A DNA stretch of 16,223 bases, from positions 1 to 16,223 of the forward strand of contig CAYMTN010000119.1 of assembly GCA_964393335.1 (NCBI GenBank), read 5' to 3'. Positions within the stretch are counted from its first letter, which is position 1, and every line of letters starts with the position of its first letter. The stretch comes from CAYMTN01 sp964393335. GTDB lineage: Bacteria; Chloroflexota; Anaerolineae; Aggregatilineales; Aggregatilineaceae. The translations under genes and the position numbers were made by a program. Positions 7,400 to 14,599 of the stretch are shown here, piece after piece. The notes under the pieces were generated by a model, which worked only from the letters and a program-made list of their open reading frames with translations, ran no database searches and was not told the origin of the DNA.

Positions 7400-7936
7400 T
7401 CATGTCCAGCGGTCCCAGGGGCTGTCGGGATCGTGCGCGCCGTAGATGACGGTCAGGCGCACGAGTTCCGCCCACACTTGAAAGGATTTTTGATCGCCGC
7501 TCAGTCGCAGGCGCATGCCGCGCGGGATGCGCATCCAGGCGTAAGCGATCTGCCGCCGTTCCTGCCGCGAGCAGCATTGCAGCAGTTCCCAGTACCAGCG
7601 CGGCAGCGCATCACGCAGCGCGGGCCGCTGTTGGACGAAGATTGCCATGCCGAACAGCGCCAACGCCACGCACACGAACATCCAGGGGGGAAAGGTGCGG
7701 CGTACGTAACTGGTAGGAAGCGTGTAGGCCGGGATGAGCGTGGCGGTCAGCAGCGAACAGACTCCCGCCGACACCAGCATGTTGGTCAGAATGGAGTGCG
7801 AGTCTTCTTCGCCATACTGGCGCAGCCGCGCCATCAACGGGTCCTTGTACAGGCCGGATAGGATAACCGCGTAATAGATCGCGGCCAGGCCAGAAAACAC
7901 CACTAGAAGCAGCGAAAATGTTGAAGCCGGAAACAT
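7400..7936 (-). CDS. Tandem membrane-protein paralogue B (unrecognised family)
   Basis: A 178-residue paralogue of the genes on either side. It shares the first helix (about 5-27) ending in YYAVILSGLYKDPLM.RLRQYGEE, two further helices at about 50-73 and 84-101, and the tail with RQERRQIAYAWMRIPRGM, LSGDQKSF.VW and VIYGAHDPDSPWDRW. The tail is probably cytoplasmic by the positive-inside pattern. Several Cys residues (CCS before the ERR motif) are specific to this copy. ATG 7936 has a weak AAGG upstream. A 175-base gap separates it from copy C, so it may have its own promoter, though none was convincing. Function is unknown. Confidence 0.85.
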   Translation of the reverse strand: MFPASTFSLLLVVFSGLAAIYYAVILSGLYKDPLMARLRQYGEEDSHSILTNMLVSAGVCSLLTATLIPAYTLPTSYVRRTFPPWMFVCVALALFGMAIFVQQRPALRDALPRWYWELLQCCSRQERRQIAYAWMRIPRGMRLRLSGDQKSFQVWAELVRLTVIYGAHDPDSPWDRWT

Positions 7937-8111
7937 GGATTACGATGCCTTATGGCGAAATCAAGCACAAATGGCAGGCTGACAGGGGTTTTTTAGTGGT
8001 TGGTTATTGCCATCACGGTGCTGCATCACGGTTTGCCCTTACCAACAACCTTTTACCAGCCACGTTCTCCTGCGGGTCCGTTTGTTCCCCCGGTTATGGT
8101 GCGGAACACGC
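7937..8111. other. Gap between paralogues C and B with short repeats
   Basis: This is the only sizeable gap in the minus-strand run. It has a 9-base direct repeat CATCACGGT at 8011-8019 and 8024-8032 (13-base period), and a GTGGTTGGTTATT word at 7996-8008 whose reverse complement recurs before the gene at 14747. No gene, terminator or convincing promoter was found. Confidence 0.5.
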
Positions 8112-8648
8112 TCACTGCCAGGCGGCCCAGGGGTCGTCCGGATCGCGTGCGCCGTAGATGACGCTCAGCCGCACCATATCCGCCCAGACGTCGAACGAAT
8201 TCCGGTCGCCATTGAGCCGCCAGCGCATTTTTTTCGGGATACGCAGCCACGCAAACGCGATCCGCCGCCGTTCTTCACGTGATGCATGGCGCTGCAAGTT
8301 GAAATACCACTCCGGCAGCAGCTCGCGCACCGCGCGCACCTGCCGGCTGATCAGGCTGCCGCCGAACGCTATCGCTGAGATCGTCAGGAAGATCGCCGGG
8401 GCGTACACGTTGTTCGAACGGTCGCGCAGCGCGTCCAACATGCTGGCGATCATCAAACTCCACGCCCCCAGAATATCCAGAAAGCGGCAGAACGGGTAAT
8501 AGTGCCGTTCGGAGCCGTACATTCGCAGCCGCGTCATGAGCGGGTCTTTCAGCATACCGCTCACCAGTGCGCCGTAATACACCAGCGCGCCGGTTGCCAG
8601 CACGGTCAGGAAGCCGACCGCCAGCCAGGGATAACGAGGATCAAACAT
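8112..8648 (-). CDS. Tandem membrane-protein paralogue C (unrecognised family)
   Basis: A 178-residue member of the same tandem family. Helix 1 (about 8-30) leads into VSGMLKDPLM.RLRMYGSE, two more helices lie at about 54-70 and 80-100, and the tail has SREERRRIAFAWLRIP, RWRLNGDRNSFDVW and VIYGARDPDDPWAAW. The ATG at 8648 is preferred over the in-frame TTG just before it (8651). It follows the DUF3048 lipoprotein gene by 53 bases on the same strand and so may be transcribed with it. This copy is the most divergent at its C-terminal end (WAAWQ rather than WD.WT), which suggests that A and B separated later. Confidence 0.85.
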   Translation of the reverse strand: MFDPRYPWLAVGFLTVLATGALVYYGALVSGMLKDPLMTRLRMYGSERHYYPFCRFLDILGAWSLMIASMLDALRDRSNNVYAPAIFLTISAIAFGGSLISRQVRAVRELLPEWYFNLQRHASREERRRIAFAWLRIPKKMRWRLNGDRNSFDVWADMVRLSVIYGARDPDDPWAAWQ

Positions 8649-8701
8649 CAATCGTCCAGGTTGTGGCGCTTATCCGGCGAAAAAACGACTGCCCCATTGT
8701 A

Positions 8702-9820
8702 CTACTGGATGGTTAGCCCGGCGAAGTTCAGCGGGACCACTTCAAACCAGGTATTGCCCGGTTTGAGGATCAGCGGTTGGGTCTGCGTGCTGTCCGCCCA
8801 CAGGCTGAGCGCGTCGCCGGTTTTCGCCCGCGCCCAATAACCGCCGGACGCGCGCCCGTCGCGGATGGCGACGGCTGGGCCAGACGTCCAAAGCTGAATC
8901 TCGGTCGAGAAATACCGCACGCCCTGCCATTCGCTTTCGACGATGCTCTCGTCCTCCTGGTGAACGGCATAGATCAGCACGACGTTGGCCGCCGTGACCT
9001 GATCGCCGGTGTTGGCATCGCGGTGCGGCTCGCCGTCGTCGAACCGCCGGTAGCGGCCTGTGGCGCTGTCGTAGGTCCAGCGTACCACGTCCGGCCCGTA
9101 ATCGATGGTGACCTGCACGGCGGGCGGCCCGTCGGCGGGTGGCGTAGCGGCGAATGTCAGGCCGCCGATGGTGCCCGGCGGGTCGTTGACACCGTCCGCC
9201 GCCGCGCGGGCCCAGATCATCGCCGGGACCGCGAACAGGTTGTGCGGCGCGTCAATCGCCGGATCGCGGAAATACAGCGGCTCGCCGGTCGTGACGCCTT
9301 CGTAGGCGCGCGGAGCGAAAGCCGCCGCCGCGATCCGCGCGCGGATCGGATCGCTCGCGCCGGAATAAGCGAACAGCGCCCGGTACATGACCGGCAGTTC
9401 CAGGTCGATCAGGCGCGCGCTGCGGATCGATCCGACGCGGGGCGGGGTAGCGGTCCAGAAGATGGCCGTGAAGCGTGTCAGGTGCCCTTCGACATAGTGC
9501 TCAAACACCAGGTCTGCCGCCCCGATGCCCGCCTGGGGGCGCACGCTGTCCGGCGCGTTGGAGATTTTCACGGCCAGCGGGCGGCGCTGCAACACGGCGG
9601 GGTCATCGACCGGCAGGCCGGTCAATGGGTTGGTGCCGGGTGGAAAATCGAACGGCCCGACCGCGTCCGGCGGCAGCACCGGCTCCGGCGGGGACGGTGG
9701 GGTCGCCGTGATGATGACCGGGCCAGATGGCCGGCAGCCGCTCAATGCCGCCAGCACGACGGCTGCCAGGAGCGCCAGCCGCGCCGCCCGGCGTGTGGGT
9801 CGTTGGATGGTGCGTGTCAT
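8702..9820 (-). CDS. DUF3048 family lipoprotein (YerB-like)
   Basis: A 372-residue secreted lipoprotein. A basic N-terminus (RPTRRAAR) and a hydrophobic stretch lead to the lipobox LSGC with the acylated Cys at residue 29, followed by a Pro-rich linker. Next come the DUF3048 N-terminal part (NPLTGLP, RPLAVKI.N....RPQ.GI..AD.V.E, and RVGSIRSAR) and the C-terminal part beginning near VQVTIDYG and including a Tyr-rich strand and DANTG. The family resembles YerB of Bacillus, whose biochemical role is not established. The start is fixed by AAGGA eight bases before ATG 9820; the frame continues upstream only through a repeat. It is probably the first gene of the run reaching 6020. Confidence 0.9.
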   Translation of the reverse strand: MTRTIQRPTRRAARLALLAAVVLAALSGCRPSGPVIITATPPSPPEPVLPPDAVGPFDFPPGTNPLTGLPVDDPAVLQRRPLAVKISNAPDSVRPQAGIGAADLVFEHYVEGHLTRFTAIFWTATPPRVGSIRSARLIDLELPVMYRALFAYSGASDPIRARIAAAAFAPRAYEGVTTGEPLYFRDPAIDAPHNLFAVPAMIWARAAADGVNDPPGTIGGLTFAATPPADGPPAVQVTIDYGPDVVRWTYDSATGRYRRFDDGEPHRDANTGDQVTAANVVLIYAVHQEDESIVESEWQGVRYFSTEIQLWTSGPAVAIRDGRASGGYWARAKTGDALSLWADSTQTQPLILKPGNTWFEVVPLNFAGLTIQ

Positions 9821-9832
9821 GGTGTGCGTCCT

Positions 9833-10070
9833 TCTGCCCCTGCCATACAAGGTGGTTGCAGCAACTTTCGGTGGCTCCGCCCCCGCACCCCTGCCAGGGG
9901 CCAGTCGGCCCCTGGACCCCGTGTGGTGCGCGCGCCGCGCGCACCACACACGCCAGTTTTCAGTCAAGCCTTTTCTCAAAAGGCTTGTGGGGCATGGGGC
10001 AAAGCCCCATTCAGGTTCTGGTGCGATTACTCTGCCCTGCCATACGTCAACTAGTCGCAGCACCAGAATC
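9833..10070. repeat. Composite hairpin-rich repeat element
   Basis: Four near-contiguous perfect hairpins were read directly: 9894-9902 with 9907-9915 (9 bp); 9921-9934 with 9936-9949 (14 bp, GC-rich); 9965-9974 with 9978-9987 (10 bp); and 9994-10000 with 10004-10010 (7 bp). A longer inverted repeat, 10016-10024 with 10060-10068, closes the right end. The cluster is framed by an imperfect direct repeat: TCTGCCCCTGCCATAC at 9833-9848 and TCTGCCCTGCCATAC at 10031-10045, each followed 9 or 11 bases later by GCAGCA. None of the stems has a T tract. It looks like a dispersed non-coding repeat, possibly mobilised in trans; no transposase is present. Confidence 0.7.
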
Positions 10071-10115
10071 TAGCATATAATGGCGGTAAACCAGAAAGAT
10101 ACGGGCGCGTTCTGG

Positions 10116-10145
10116 GCGAACCGGCGTCCTGAAGCGCGAACCGGC
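10116..10145. repeat. Two 10-bp direct repeats, 20-bp period
   Basis: GCGAACCGGC occurs exactly at 10116-10125 and 10136-10145. The 20-base period puts both copies on about the same face of the helix, as in some operator pairs. Its role is unknown. Confidence 0.6.
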
Positions 10146-10202
10146 AGCCAGCAGATCGGTTTCAGGTGACGGTGACTGCCGCACCCCACACCCGTTGTTG
10201 AG

Positions 10203-10227
10203 GACTCACGACCCGATCGGTCGAGTC
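10203..10227. promoter_or_regulatory. Dyad / imperfect hairpin
   Basis: GACT plus CGACC on the left pairs with GGTCGAGTC on the right, with a 2-base bulge and a 5-base loop. No T tract follows. It could be an operator or a processed leader structure upstream of the DUF4388 promoter. Confidence 0.35.
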
Positions 10228-10381
10228 ATTCATTGATACAGGCGTAAATTCGCATCACGCTAAACTGAATGTACAATTGAGGTAGAATGCCGGTCAAATA
10301 ACACCCATGCAGCGGATAATAACCCCGCACAAAACGGCTGGCAGGGGGCGGCAGCACGGCGGGCAGCCCGGGGTAGCCCGG

Positions 10382-10410
10382 TTGACTCGCTTTTTGCGGC
10401 GGGGTATAAT
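10382..10410 (+). promoter_or_regulatory. Near-consensus sigma-70-type promoter
   Basis: TTGACT (10382-10387), a 17-base spacer and TATAAT (10405-10410). This is the best promoter in the window. The predicted start of transcription is near 10417, giving a leader of about 65 bases before the DUF4388 gene. Confidence 0.8.
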
Positions 10411-10481
10411 GCCGACAGTCGTGAGCGTATTGTGGGTTAACCCGCCGTTGCGATCATACCCCCGGCAGGAAATGAGCAGAG

Positions 10482-11378
10482 ATGGCGCTTAAAGGAAATC
10501 TGGCGGACTTCAGCACCACTCAAATATTGCATTTGATTAATTTAGCCAAAAAAACGGGCATGCTGCATTTGTATGAGCCGGTGGTCACCAATGAGACGAT
10601 CACGGACGGCACCGGTAAGAAGCGCCCCAAAGTAGTGCCGGGGAAAGAACGCGCGATGGCGGCTTTTCGGGATGGCCGGTTGATCCTGGCGGCGATGGGT
10701 GAATCGGACGGGCACCTGGCCGACGTGTTGCACCGGGCGGGCAAACTCAACGCGGAACAGGCGCGTGTGATCCGTGAACGGGGCAGGAAATATTCGGATA
10801 AAGCCCTGGCGTTGATGCTGATCAACGCGAATTATGTGACCCAGACCGATGTCGTGCGCAGTATCCAGCAGCATACGCTGGATATTGTTTATGACGTGAT
10901 GACGTGGAAGGAAGAGCCGTTTATCTTTGAAGAGGGGAGCGCGCCGCCTCCTGACCGGATCACGGTGCCGATCGACCTCAAGAACGTCATCATTGAAGGC
11001 TCGCGCCGCGCCCAAGAAGTCAAGCCCCTTGAGGAAGAACTGCCGAATCTGGATATGGCTCTGAAGTTTCCCCAAGCGCCAGGTGATAAGTTCCGGGGTA
11101 TCCACCTGAGCGTGGAAGAGTGGCGCGTGGTGTCATTCATCAACCCGAAAAACTCGATCCGGCAGATCGCCAAAGCCTGCAACTTGACCGATACGGATAT
11201 CCGGCGGGTCGTCTACGGGCTGCTGCAAGCGGGCCTGGTTGAACTGGTCAAGCCGCCGGGGATGCAGCAGGCGCAGGTGAAATCGGCCAGTGTCAACACC
11301 CGCCGCTCGGCTATTCAAGCGCCGACCGTCAAGCGCAGCGTTGTCGAACGGTTGATCGCAAAGATCAAGGAAAGTTAA
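10482..11378 (+). CDS. DUF4388 (PATAN-like) protein with C-terminal winged helix
   Basis: A 298-residue soluble regulatory-type protein. The N-terminus (MALKGNLADFSTTQILHLIN followed by KKTGMLHL) is the hallmark of DUF4388/PATAN domains, found in bacterial signalling proteins including gliding and two-component systems. The domain appears to run to about residue 150, with a charged insert after the first strand. Residues 208-258 (LSVEEWRVVSFI, IRQIAKACNL, DIRRVVYGLLQAGLVEL) form a winged-helix-like segment. The rest is a basic tail. ATG 10482 has only a weak ribosome site (AGGAAATGAG), but the promoter at 10382-10410 points at it. The GTPase gene follows 73 bases later with no terminator, so the two are probably co-transcribed. 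Confidence 0.85.
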   Translation: MALKGNLADFSTTQILHLINLAKKTGMLHLYEPVVTNETITDGTGKKRPKVVPGKERAMAAFRDGRLILAAMGESDGHLADVLHRAGKLNAEQARVIRERGRKYSDKALALMLINANYVTQTDVVRSIQQHTLDIVYDVMTWKEEPFIFEEGSAPPPDRITVPIDLKNVIIEGSRRAQEVKPLEEELPNLDMALKFPQAPGDKFRGIHLSVEEWRVVSFINPKNSIRQIAKACNLTDTDIRRVVYGLLQAGLVELVKPPGMQQAQVKSASVNTRRSAIQAPTVKRSVVERLIAKIKES

Positions 11379-11451
11379 GCCTTCATCTTTTTATCTCGTG
11401 GATGCCTGCCGGATGGTAGGCCCTGATTATTTAGGAAGAGTGAGACCGACC

Positions 11452-11994
11452 ATGCCCATGCAAACAGTCAAAATGGTCATCACTGGCCCCTTCAGCGCGG
11501 GCAAGACCGAATTTATCCGCTCCATCAGTGAGATTGATGTCGTAACCACCGACGAAGGAATTTCTCCCGATTCGGCAGAATATGGCACCAAAGAACAGAC
11601 CACGGTTGCCATGGACTTTGGGCGTATCACGGTTGATGATGATCTGGTACTGTATTTGTTCGGCACGCCCGGTCAGCGCCGGTTTGACTTTATGTGGGAA
11701 ATTCTGGCTGAAGGGATGTTGGGCTTTGTGGTGATGGTTGACAGCGCCAAACCCGAAACATTCCGCGAGGCCAAAAGCATTCTTGAAACCTTCCGGGCGT
11801 ATGCCCCGACGCCGTATGTCGTGGCGGCCAACAAACAAGATCACCCCGAAGCGTGGGCCCCGGAAGATTTACGCATTGCGCTGCGCATCGAAGAAAACGT
11901 CAAACTGCTGCCGTGCATTGCGACCGAAAAGGAAAGCGTCAAAAACGTCCTGCTCGAACTCCTGTACTCCATTCTCGAAGAAATGGATACATAA
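11452..11994 (+). CDS. Small GTPase, conservon (CvnD)/MglA-like
   Basis: A 180-residue Ras-like GTP-binding protein. The P-loop GPFSAGKT is at residues 12-19, the switch-I region is rich in Thr (about 47-51, KEQTT), G3 is GTPGQ at 71-75 followed by RRFDFMWE, G4 is NKQD at 127-130, and a G5-like segment is near residues 155-157. GTPGQ..F.FMW is typical of the CvnD-type GTPases of actinobacterial conservons and differs from the TVPGQ of MglA. ATG 11452 is chosen because AGGAAGAG lies 11 bases upstream; ATG 11458 is also possible, and the longer frame opening at 11398 lacks such a site. It is cytoplasmic, and probably a molecular switch acting with the DUF4388 protein upstream. No GAP or roadblock gene is seen nearby. 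Confidence 0.9.
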   Translation: MPMQTVKMVITGPFSAGKTEFIRSISEIDVVTTDEGISPDSAEYGTKEQTTVAMDFGRITVDDDLVLYLFGTPGQRRFDFMWEILAEGMLGFVVMVDSAKPETFREAKSILETFRAYAPTPYVVAANKQDHPEAWAPEDLRIALRIEENVKLLPCIATEKESVKNVLLELLYSILEEMDT

Positions 11995-12150
11995 CGGGGG
12001 TTGGCGATAGCTGTCATGGGCGGGCTTCGTTGACGATTTTCCCCGGCTTTCCACTCTGCCGGAGGCGCTGACCAGCGGTGATGCCCCCAGGGTAAGGGCG
12101 CGTGAACCGGCCCCGCCTGGGTGGCGGTATTGCGCTGTTGACTTGCGGCT

Positions 12151-12157
12151 GGAGGTG
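12151..12157 (+). promoter_or_regulatory. Strong ribosome binding site for a GTG start
   Basis: GGAGGTG lies seven bases before GTG 12165. It decides the start of the alpha/beta hydrolase; the frame is open 63 bases further upstream, but no comparable site supports that. Confidence 0.8.
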
Positions 12158-12164
12158 GGCCCAC

Positions 12165-12986
12165 GTGCCATCACTTGTCACGGATCCTGGAATCATTCAT
12201 TACGAAACGTATGGTCGCGGGCGGCCCGTGCTGCTGCTGCACGGCTGGTTGGGGTCGTGGTCGCTGTGGCGCGATACGATCGAGGTGCTGGGGCACGAGT
12301 TTCGCACCTACGCCCTCGATTTTTTCGGGTTCGGTGAATCGGGCGTCGTCAATGCCAGCGAGATCGAAGCGCAGCGGCGCCGTAACACCTTCGCCATCCC
12401 GACTTACGTTGAGATGGTCTACCAGTTCATGGATCGCCTGGGCATCAAAAAAGCGCCGCTGATCGGTCACTCGATGGGCGGCACGGTGGCGCTGAGCATG
12501 GCGATCCGCCACCCGGAAAAAGTCGTCAAAGTGTGCGTGATCGGTTCGCCGGTCAACGGCAATTCGTTGAACCTGCTGCTCAAGCTCTCCGGCAATCCGA
12601 CAGTGGCATCCGTCTTCTGGTTGTTTGGCGGGCGCGGGCTGCTGCTGTTTTTGCGCGGCTACAGTTATTTCATGGCGAAAGATGGCCGCGCGATGGCCCG
12701 TATGATCACCAAAGACGTGTCGAAGATCAGCGCCGAGTCGTTTTTCCAGAGCATCGGCACGCTGCGCAAAACCGATCTGCGCCCCGAACTGGACAAGATC
12801 ACCGTCTCGACGCTGGGCATGTACGGCAAACGTGATATTATCGTGCGTCCCACCGAAAACGAGACGCTGAAGACCGGCGTGCCGCACGCGCAGATCGAAT
12901 GGTTCCCCGATGCGGGCCATTTCATCATGATGGACTCGCCGGAGCGTTTCATTACCACGCTGCGCACGTGGCTGATCAACGGGTAA
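12165..12986 (+). CDS. Alpha/beta hydrolase
   Basis: A 273-residue serine hydrolase. The oxyanion-hole region LLLHGW is at 23-28, the DFFGFGES strand turn near 52-59, the nucleophile motif GHSMGG at 101-106 (Ser103), the acid in GKRDIIV (Asp224) and the catalytic His in DAGHFIM (His252). The pattern resembles the 2-hydroxymuconic-semialdehyde hydrolase/haloalkane dehalogenase-like branch, but without a family-specific signature the substrate stays unknown. A hydrophobic segment at about 147-165 (VASVFWLFGGRGLLLFLRG) lies in the cap and could contact membrane or lipid. It starts at GTG with a strong ribosome site, 170 bases after the GTPase gene, and a terminator follows, so it may close the DUF4388-GTPase unit or have its own promoter. 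Confidence 0.87.
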   Translation: MPSLVTDPGIIHYETYGRGRPVLLLHGWLGSWSLWRDTIEVLGHEFRTYALDFFGFGESGVVNASEIEAQRRRNTFAIPTYVEMVYQFMDRLGIKKAPLIGHSMGGTVALSMAIRHPEKVVKVCVIGSPVNGNSLNLLLKLSGNPTVASVFWLFGGRGLLLFLRGYSYFMAKDGRAMARMITKDVSKISAESFFQSIGTLRKTDLRPELDKITVSTLGMYGKRDIIVRPTENETLKTGVPHAQIEWFPDAGHFIMMDSPERFITTLRTWLING

Positions 12987-13020
12987 TGGCCCGTGCGAGA
13001 CAACCGGTTTGGCATCGAGG

Positions 13021-13052
13021 GGGCGTATCCTGGGTTACGCCCTTGTTTTTTC
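13021..13052 (+). terminator. Rho-independent terminator after the hydrolase gene
   Basis: GGGCGTA (13021-13027) pairs with TACGCCC (13036-13042) over an 8-base loop, followed by TTGTTTTTT. It separates the hydrolase from the beta-helix gene. Confidence 0.8.
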
Positions 13053-13076
13053 GCGCTCGCGCCGGGCCAACGCCAG

Positions 13077-13105
13077 TTGCAGCACGTCCCCGGATGCAGG
13101 ATACT
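13077..13105 (+). promoter_or_regulatory. Possible promoter of the beta-helix gene
   Basis: TTGCAG (13077-13082), a 17-base spacer and GATACT (13100-13105) lie just after the terminator and about 40 bases before ATG 13145. The hexamers are only partial matches. Confidence 0.4.
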
Positions 13106-13144
13106 TACCATACTTGTCGAGCAGGGTTAGGGTAGAACGACACC

Positions 13145-14527
13145 ATGCGTAGATTTCGCAAGCTGCGTAGGTTCACCATCGAGGATGACCGCCTGATTAC
13201 GCCGTTCAACGAACCGGCGCGCGATCTGAGCATTCTGAATAAACCGCTGAAAATCCACCACGCGGACGTGCTCGACGCGGTGGTTGGATCGACGCCGGTC
13301 GAACTGCCGCTCGCGTCGGTACACGATCTGGCGAATATGACCGAGCGTGACGACGAGATCGTGGTCTACCGCGACAACCTCTATTTTGACGTCGAGTTTT
13401 TCAGCGACTTTTTCGAGCAGGCGCGTGCCAGCCACCTGCCCAGCCGGGCGGTGCTGCCCGCCGAGGATCGCGCCTGGGCCAAGTATGCGGTGCCGCTTTC
13501 CAGCCTGAAGCCGGTCAAGGACATGAACGGTAAGCCGCTGTATTTCCCGCTCGATCTGTGGTATTTCCCGGAAGGGTATGTCGATCAACGGCACTGGCGC
13601 GAAGTGCCGATCTTCAGCGGATTCAAGGAGATCGGTTACTACAACGTGCCGGACTCGATGTCGAACCTGCGGCCCAGTACGGGCGAGGGCGACCTGGCCC
13701 GCGACCTGGACCTGACGCACCTGCTCACCGAGCGTTCGTGCCTGTCGATTGACAGTTGGGTGCACGTTTATTTTGCCAACATCATTCTCGGCGTATTTTC
13801 GCGCGGCAGGCGTTTTGAAAAACGGATCACCGAGCACAACCTGGATGCGCTGCGGATTTTGTTCCGCGCCATCCTGGAGCAAAAACAGGTACTGTCGTGC
13901 TCCAAAGTGGTGCAGGTCGGCGAAGGCACGACCATCGACCCGTCGGCGGTGATCATCGGGCCGACGACCATCGGGCGCAACTGCTCGATTGGCCCCGGCG
14001 TGGTGATCGACAACAGCCTGGTCGGGGATAACGTGAACATCGCGCAGGGCTGCCAGTTGATGCTAAGCGTGATCGGTAACAACTGCTTTTTGCCGTTCCG
14101 CGCGGCGCTGTTCATGTCGACGCTGATGGAGTACACCATCGTCGCACAGAATACGTGCATCCAGATGGGCGTCATCGGGCGCAACAGTTTTGTCGGGGCG
14201 GGCACGACCTTCACCGACTTCAACCTGCTGCCCGCGCCGCTGCGTGCGATGGGTGCCAGCGGCGAATTGGAGGATACCGGGCAGCCGGTTTTGGGAAGCT
14301 GCGTGGGGCACAATGCGCGGCTGGGATCGGGCCTGGTGGTGATGCCCGCGCGTGTGATCGAGTCCGACGTGGTGTTGTTCGCCGCGCCGGAGCGGCGTGT
14401 GATCAACCGCAACGTGAGTTACGAAGAAAGCGATCACCACAAGGTACGCGCCTCGGTCGCCAAGCTGCACAAACGCCGCTACCCGCGCGGCGCGCAGTCT
14501 GAGGAGGCATTCCTCGAACCCTGGTAA
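13145..14527 (+). CDS. Left-handed beta-helix (hexapeptide-repeat) transferase-like protein
   Basis: A 460-residue protein with two parts. Residues 1 to about 250 are a mixed region rich in acidic and aromatic residues (FSDFFEQ; DLWYFPEGYVDQ) with no recognised motif. Residues 255 to about 400 are hexapeptide repeats of a left-handed beta-helix: V.VGEGTTID, AVIIGPTTIGRNCSIG, VVIDNSLVGDNVNIA, and later VIGRNSFVGAGTTFTD. Such helices build trimeric acyltransferases and the acetyltransferase half of nucleotidyltransferases such as GlmU. A Pro-rich loop (LLPAPLRAMG) interrupts it. No nucleotidyltransferase GxGTRxxP motif is visible at the N-terminus, so GlmU itself is unlikely. The start at ATG 13145 has only a weak AGGG upstream. 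Substrate is unknown; its neighbour is an acyl-ACP-reductase-like gene. Confidence 0.75.
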   Translation: MRRFRKLRRFTIEDDRLITPFNEPARDLSILNKPLKIHHADVLDAVVGSTPVELPLASVHDLANMTERDDEIVVYRDNLYFDVEFFSDFFEQARASHLPSRAVLPAEDRAWAKYAVPLSSLKPVKDMNGKPLYFPLDLWYFPEGYVDQRHWREVPIFSGFKEIGYYNVPDSMSNLRPSTGEGDLARDLDLTHLLTERSCLSIDSWVHVYFANIILGVFSRGRRFEKRITEHNLDALRILFRAILEQKQVLSCSKVVQVGEGTTIDPSAVIIGPTTIGRNCSIGPGVVIDNSLVGDNVNIAQGCQLMLSVIGNNCFLPFRAALFMSTLMEYTIVAQNTCIQMGVIGRNSFVGAGTTFTDFNLLPAPLRAMGASGELEDTGQPVLGSCVGHNARLGSGLVVMPARVIESDVVLFAAPERRVINRNVSYEESDHHKVRASVAKLHKRRYPRGAQSEEAFLEPW

Positions 14528-14557
14528 CGGGCGGAACACCGCCGATTGATTCATCCA

Positions 14558-14599
14558 ACGTGCGCGCAGAGGCCGCTGAGGCTTCGCGCGCGTCTTTTT
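14558..14599 (+). terminator. Rho-independent terminator after the beta-helix gene
   Basis: A 9-bp outer stem (14558-14566 with 14585-14593, one wobble) and a 5-bp inner stem with a 3-base bulge are followed by CTTTTT. It makes a single transcript with the next gene less likely. Confidence 0.75.

Larger units (their letters stand above)
9821..10481. other. 661-base non-coding region between divergent genes
   Basis: No gene is supported here. The left part (9833-10070) is a cluster of hairpins. The middle (10116-10227) has a pair of direct repeats and a dyad. The right end has the promoter of the DUF4388 gene (10382-10410). Open frames crossing it, including a 61-codon one at 10307, have no ribosome site or protein-like composition. 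Confidence 0.7.

Noticed and set aside
9965..9987. Hairpin considered as a rho-independent terminator
   Set aside because: No T tract follows on either strand, and it is one of four stems in a repeat element.
8777..10054. 425-codon plus-strand frame opposite the DUF3048 gene
   Set aside because: The translation is Arg/Gly/Ala-rich without motifs; the opposite strand has a lipobox and DUF3048 blocks. It also runs through the hairpin cluster.
9821..10063. N-terminal extension of the DUF3048 product through the repeat
   Set aside because: It would bury the signal peptide behind 81 unlikely residues encoded by hairpin DNA; AAGGA and ATG 9820 give a proper lipoprotein start.
10307..10492. 61-codon open frame before the DUF4388 gene
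   Set aside because: No ribosome site, protein-unlike composition, and it overlaps the strong promoter and the start of the real gene.
13145..14527. GlmU (bifunctional N-acetylglucosamine-1-phosphate uridyltransferase)
   Set aside because: The beta-helix part fits, but the N-terminal nucleotidyltransferase motif is not visible, so the specific call is not supported.
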